Assembly: GCA_902618695.1 (NCBI GenBank)
Contig: CACNCB010000007.1
Span: 1-60,218, forward strand
Direction: 5' to 3'
Source: an uncultured Pelagibacteraceae bacterium
GTDB taxonomy: Bacteria; Pseudomonadota; Alphaproteobacteria; Pelagibacterales; Pelagibacteraceae
Length of the DNA: 60,218 nt
Position 1 is the stretch's first letter; every line of letters starts with the position of its first letter. Position numbers and translations under genes: made by a program. Positions 59,592 through 60,218 of this stretch are shown in pieces. The notes below the pieces were generated by a model. The model saw only the letters and a program-made list of their open reading frames with translations, had not been told where the DNA came from and made no database searches.

Positions 59592-60218
59592 ATTTATAAA
59601 ACAAATATTTTAATTTATTAACTATTAACTCTATAAACATAAAAAAATTATTCTTAGGTTCATCTAAAATACCTCTGTAAGGAATTATTGAATTATTTCC
59701 TTTTAAATAATATTTTCTGAAAAATTTAGGATTAAAACCATATTTTAATAAAAATATTTTAGTACCATTGTTTAGTGTAACTTTATTATTTCTAGTTGTT
59801 AAAGAATTAAAGTGGTATACTTTAAATTTTGATATACCCTTAAAAATTCTTACATTTTCCAACCATAACTTCATACAAAAATCAGGATCCGAACCATCAC
59901 CTGGATTAAATTCTTCACTAAATCCCCCTATTTTATCCCATAATTCTCTATGAATTAAGTGAGGAGCCCAATGAGCGCTTTGCAAATCAGGTGTATTGTC
60001 ATCAAGACAAAATTTTAAGAACTTATTCTCATCAAAATTTTCTAACGTATCTCCACAATTATAATTTATTAGACCAAATCTTGTAGATACATTTGTACCA
60101 GACAAATAATAAAGATTATTTTTTTGTTTATTAATTTCATCGATTAGATATTTATCCCAATTTTTACAAAAATACATATCATCATGAGCATATAATAAAA
60201 AATCTGAAGTAGTTAATT
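59581..60218 (-). CDS. Family-2-type glycosyltransferase (5' part outside window)
   Basis: The open frame continues to the window edge without a start, so only the C-terminal 212 residues are seen. The part near the edge reads FLLYAHDDMYF, matching the DxD-like metal site of GT-A glycosyltransferases; later come HLIHRELWDKIGGFSEEFNPG and DPDFCMKLW, typical of family 2 enzymes. It probably adds a sugar to a surface polysaccharide, in keeping with galU-ugd supply. The end overlaps the convergent integrase by 11 nt. The acceptor is unknown. Confidence 0.82.
   Translation of the reverse strand, partial: LTTSDFLLYAHDDMYFCKNWDKYLIDEINKQKNNLYYLSGTNVSTRFGLINYNCGDTLENFDENKFLKFCLDDNTPDLQSAHWAPHLIHRELWDKIGGFSEEFNPGDGSDPDFCMKLWLENVRIFKGISKFKVYHFNSLTTRNNKVTLNNGTKIFLLKYGFNPKFFRKYYLKGNNSIIPYRGILDEPKNNFFMFIELIVNKLKYLFYKFKF

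Noticed and set aside
1..60218. CRISPR array, insertion sequence, rRNA operon or prophage
   Set aside because: No regularly spaced repeats, no transposase, no rRNA sequence and no structural phage genes were seen; the single tyrosine recombinase alone is not enough to call a prophage.

Overview
The window looks like a chromosomal segment of a streamlined marine alphaproteobacterium of the SAR11 (Pelagibacterales) type. The evidence is a very AT-rich sequence with lysine/isoleucine/asparagine-rich proteins, almost no intergenic space (dozens of neighbours touch or overlap by 1, 4 or 8 nt), alphaproteobacterial gene orders, a heterotetrameric sarcosine oxidase cluster, a K+-independent proton pyrophosphatase, and a tandem SAM-II/SAM-V riboswitch pair before metY. 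That tandem arrangement is known from Pelagibacter. The assignment rests on gene content and order, not on a database search.

Layout. 1-2651: end of a ribosomal protein operon (rpsK, rpoA, rplQ) followed by an rRNA pseudouridine synthase. 2629-8108: lipB, mgtE, panC, then galU-ugd (UDP-glucuronate supply) and a Rid-family protein. 8114-14202 (minus strand): ruvX, pyrB, a dihydroorotase-like protein without metal ligands, plsY, topA and a tiny lipoprotein. 14253-20910: gatCAB, a methyltransferase, trhO, a MATE exporter and a secreted nuclease. 20913-26004: soxBDAG, which feeds sarcosine into glycine and C1 units. 26072-26163: tRNA-Ser(GCU). 26164-35760: slt, then a long plus-strand run (dapA, smpB, folK, rsh, pyrE, pdxJ, acpS, lepB, rnc, recO). 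35761-44174: hemB, an orphan 2OG-Fe(II) oxygenase, rpiB, glyA, nrdR, the riboflavin genes ribD-ribE-ribBX-ribH, nusB and thiL. 44252-50745: hppA, bamE, a bc1 chaperone, rpmF, plsX, ihfA, a MerR regulator, rpmG, chorismate mutase and ctaA. 50775-53212: metY under its riboswitches, diverging from rplM-rpsI. 53246-57548: argC, a small lipoprotein, hom and two transporters.

From about 57549 the character changes. There is a 514-bp non-coding AT-rich stretch with a long imperfect hairpin, then a stand-alone alkyltransferase domain with a small membrane protein, then a tyrosine recombinase, then a family-2-type glycosyltransferase running off the window. This looks like the edge of a variable, surface-polysaccharide island.

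Most of the window is housekeeping, and I do not see an unambiguous new multi-gene system. The points most worth a second look are the tandem riboswitch, the CxC zinc knuckles of NrdR, the degenerate second domains or pseudo-enzymes (RibBX, PyrC-like), the missing era, fabH and DUF177 genes at conserved loci, nearly touching divergent starts at bamE, possible leaderless starts (rplM, argC), the orphan 2OG oxygenase, and the integrase/glycosyltransferase boundary.
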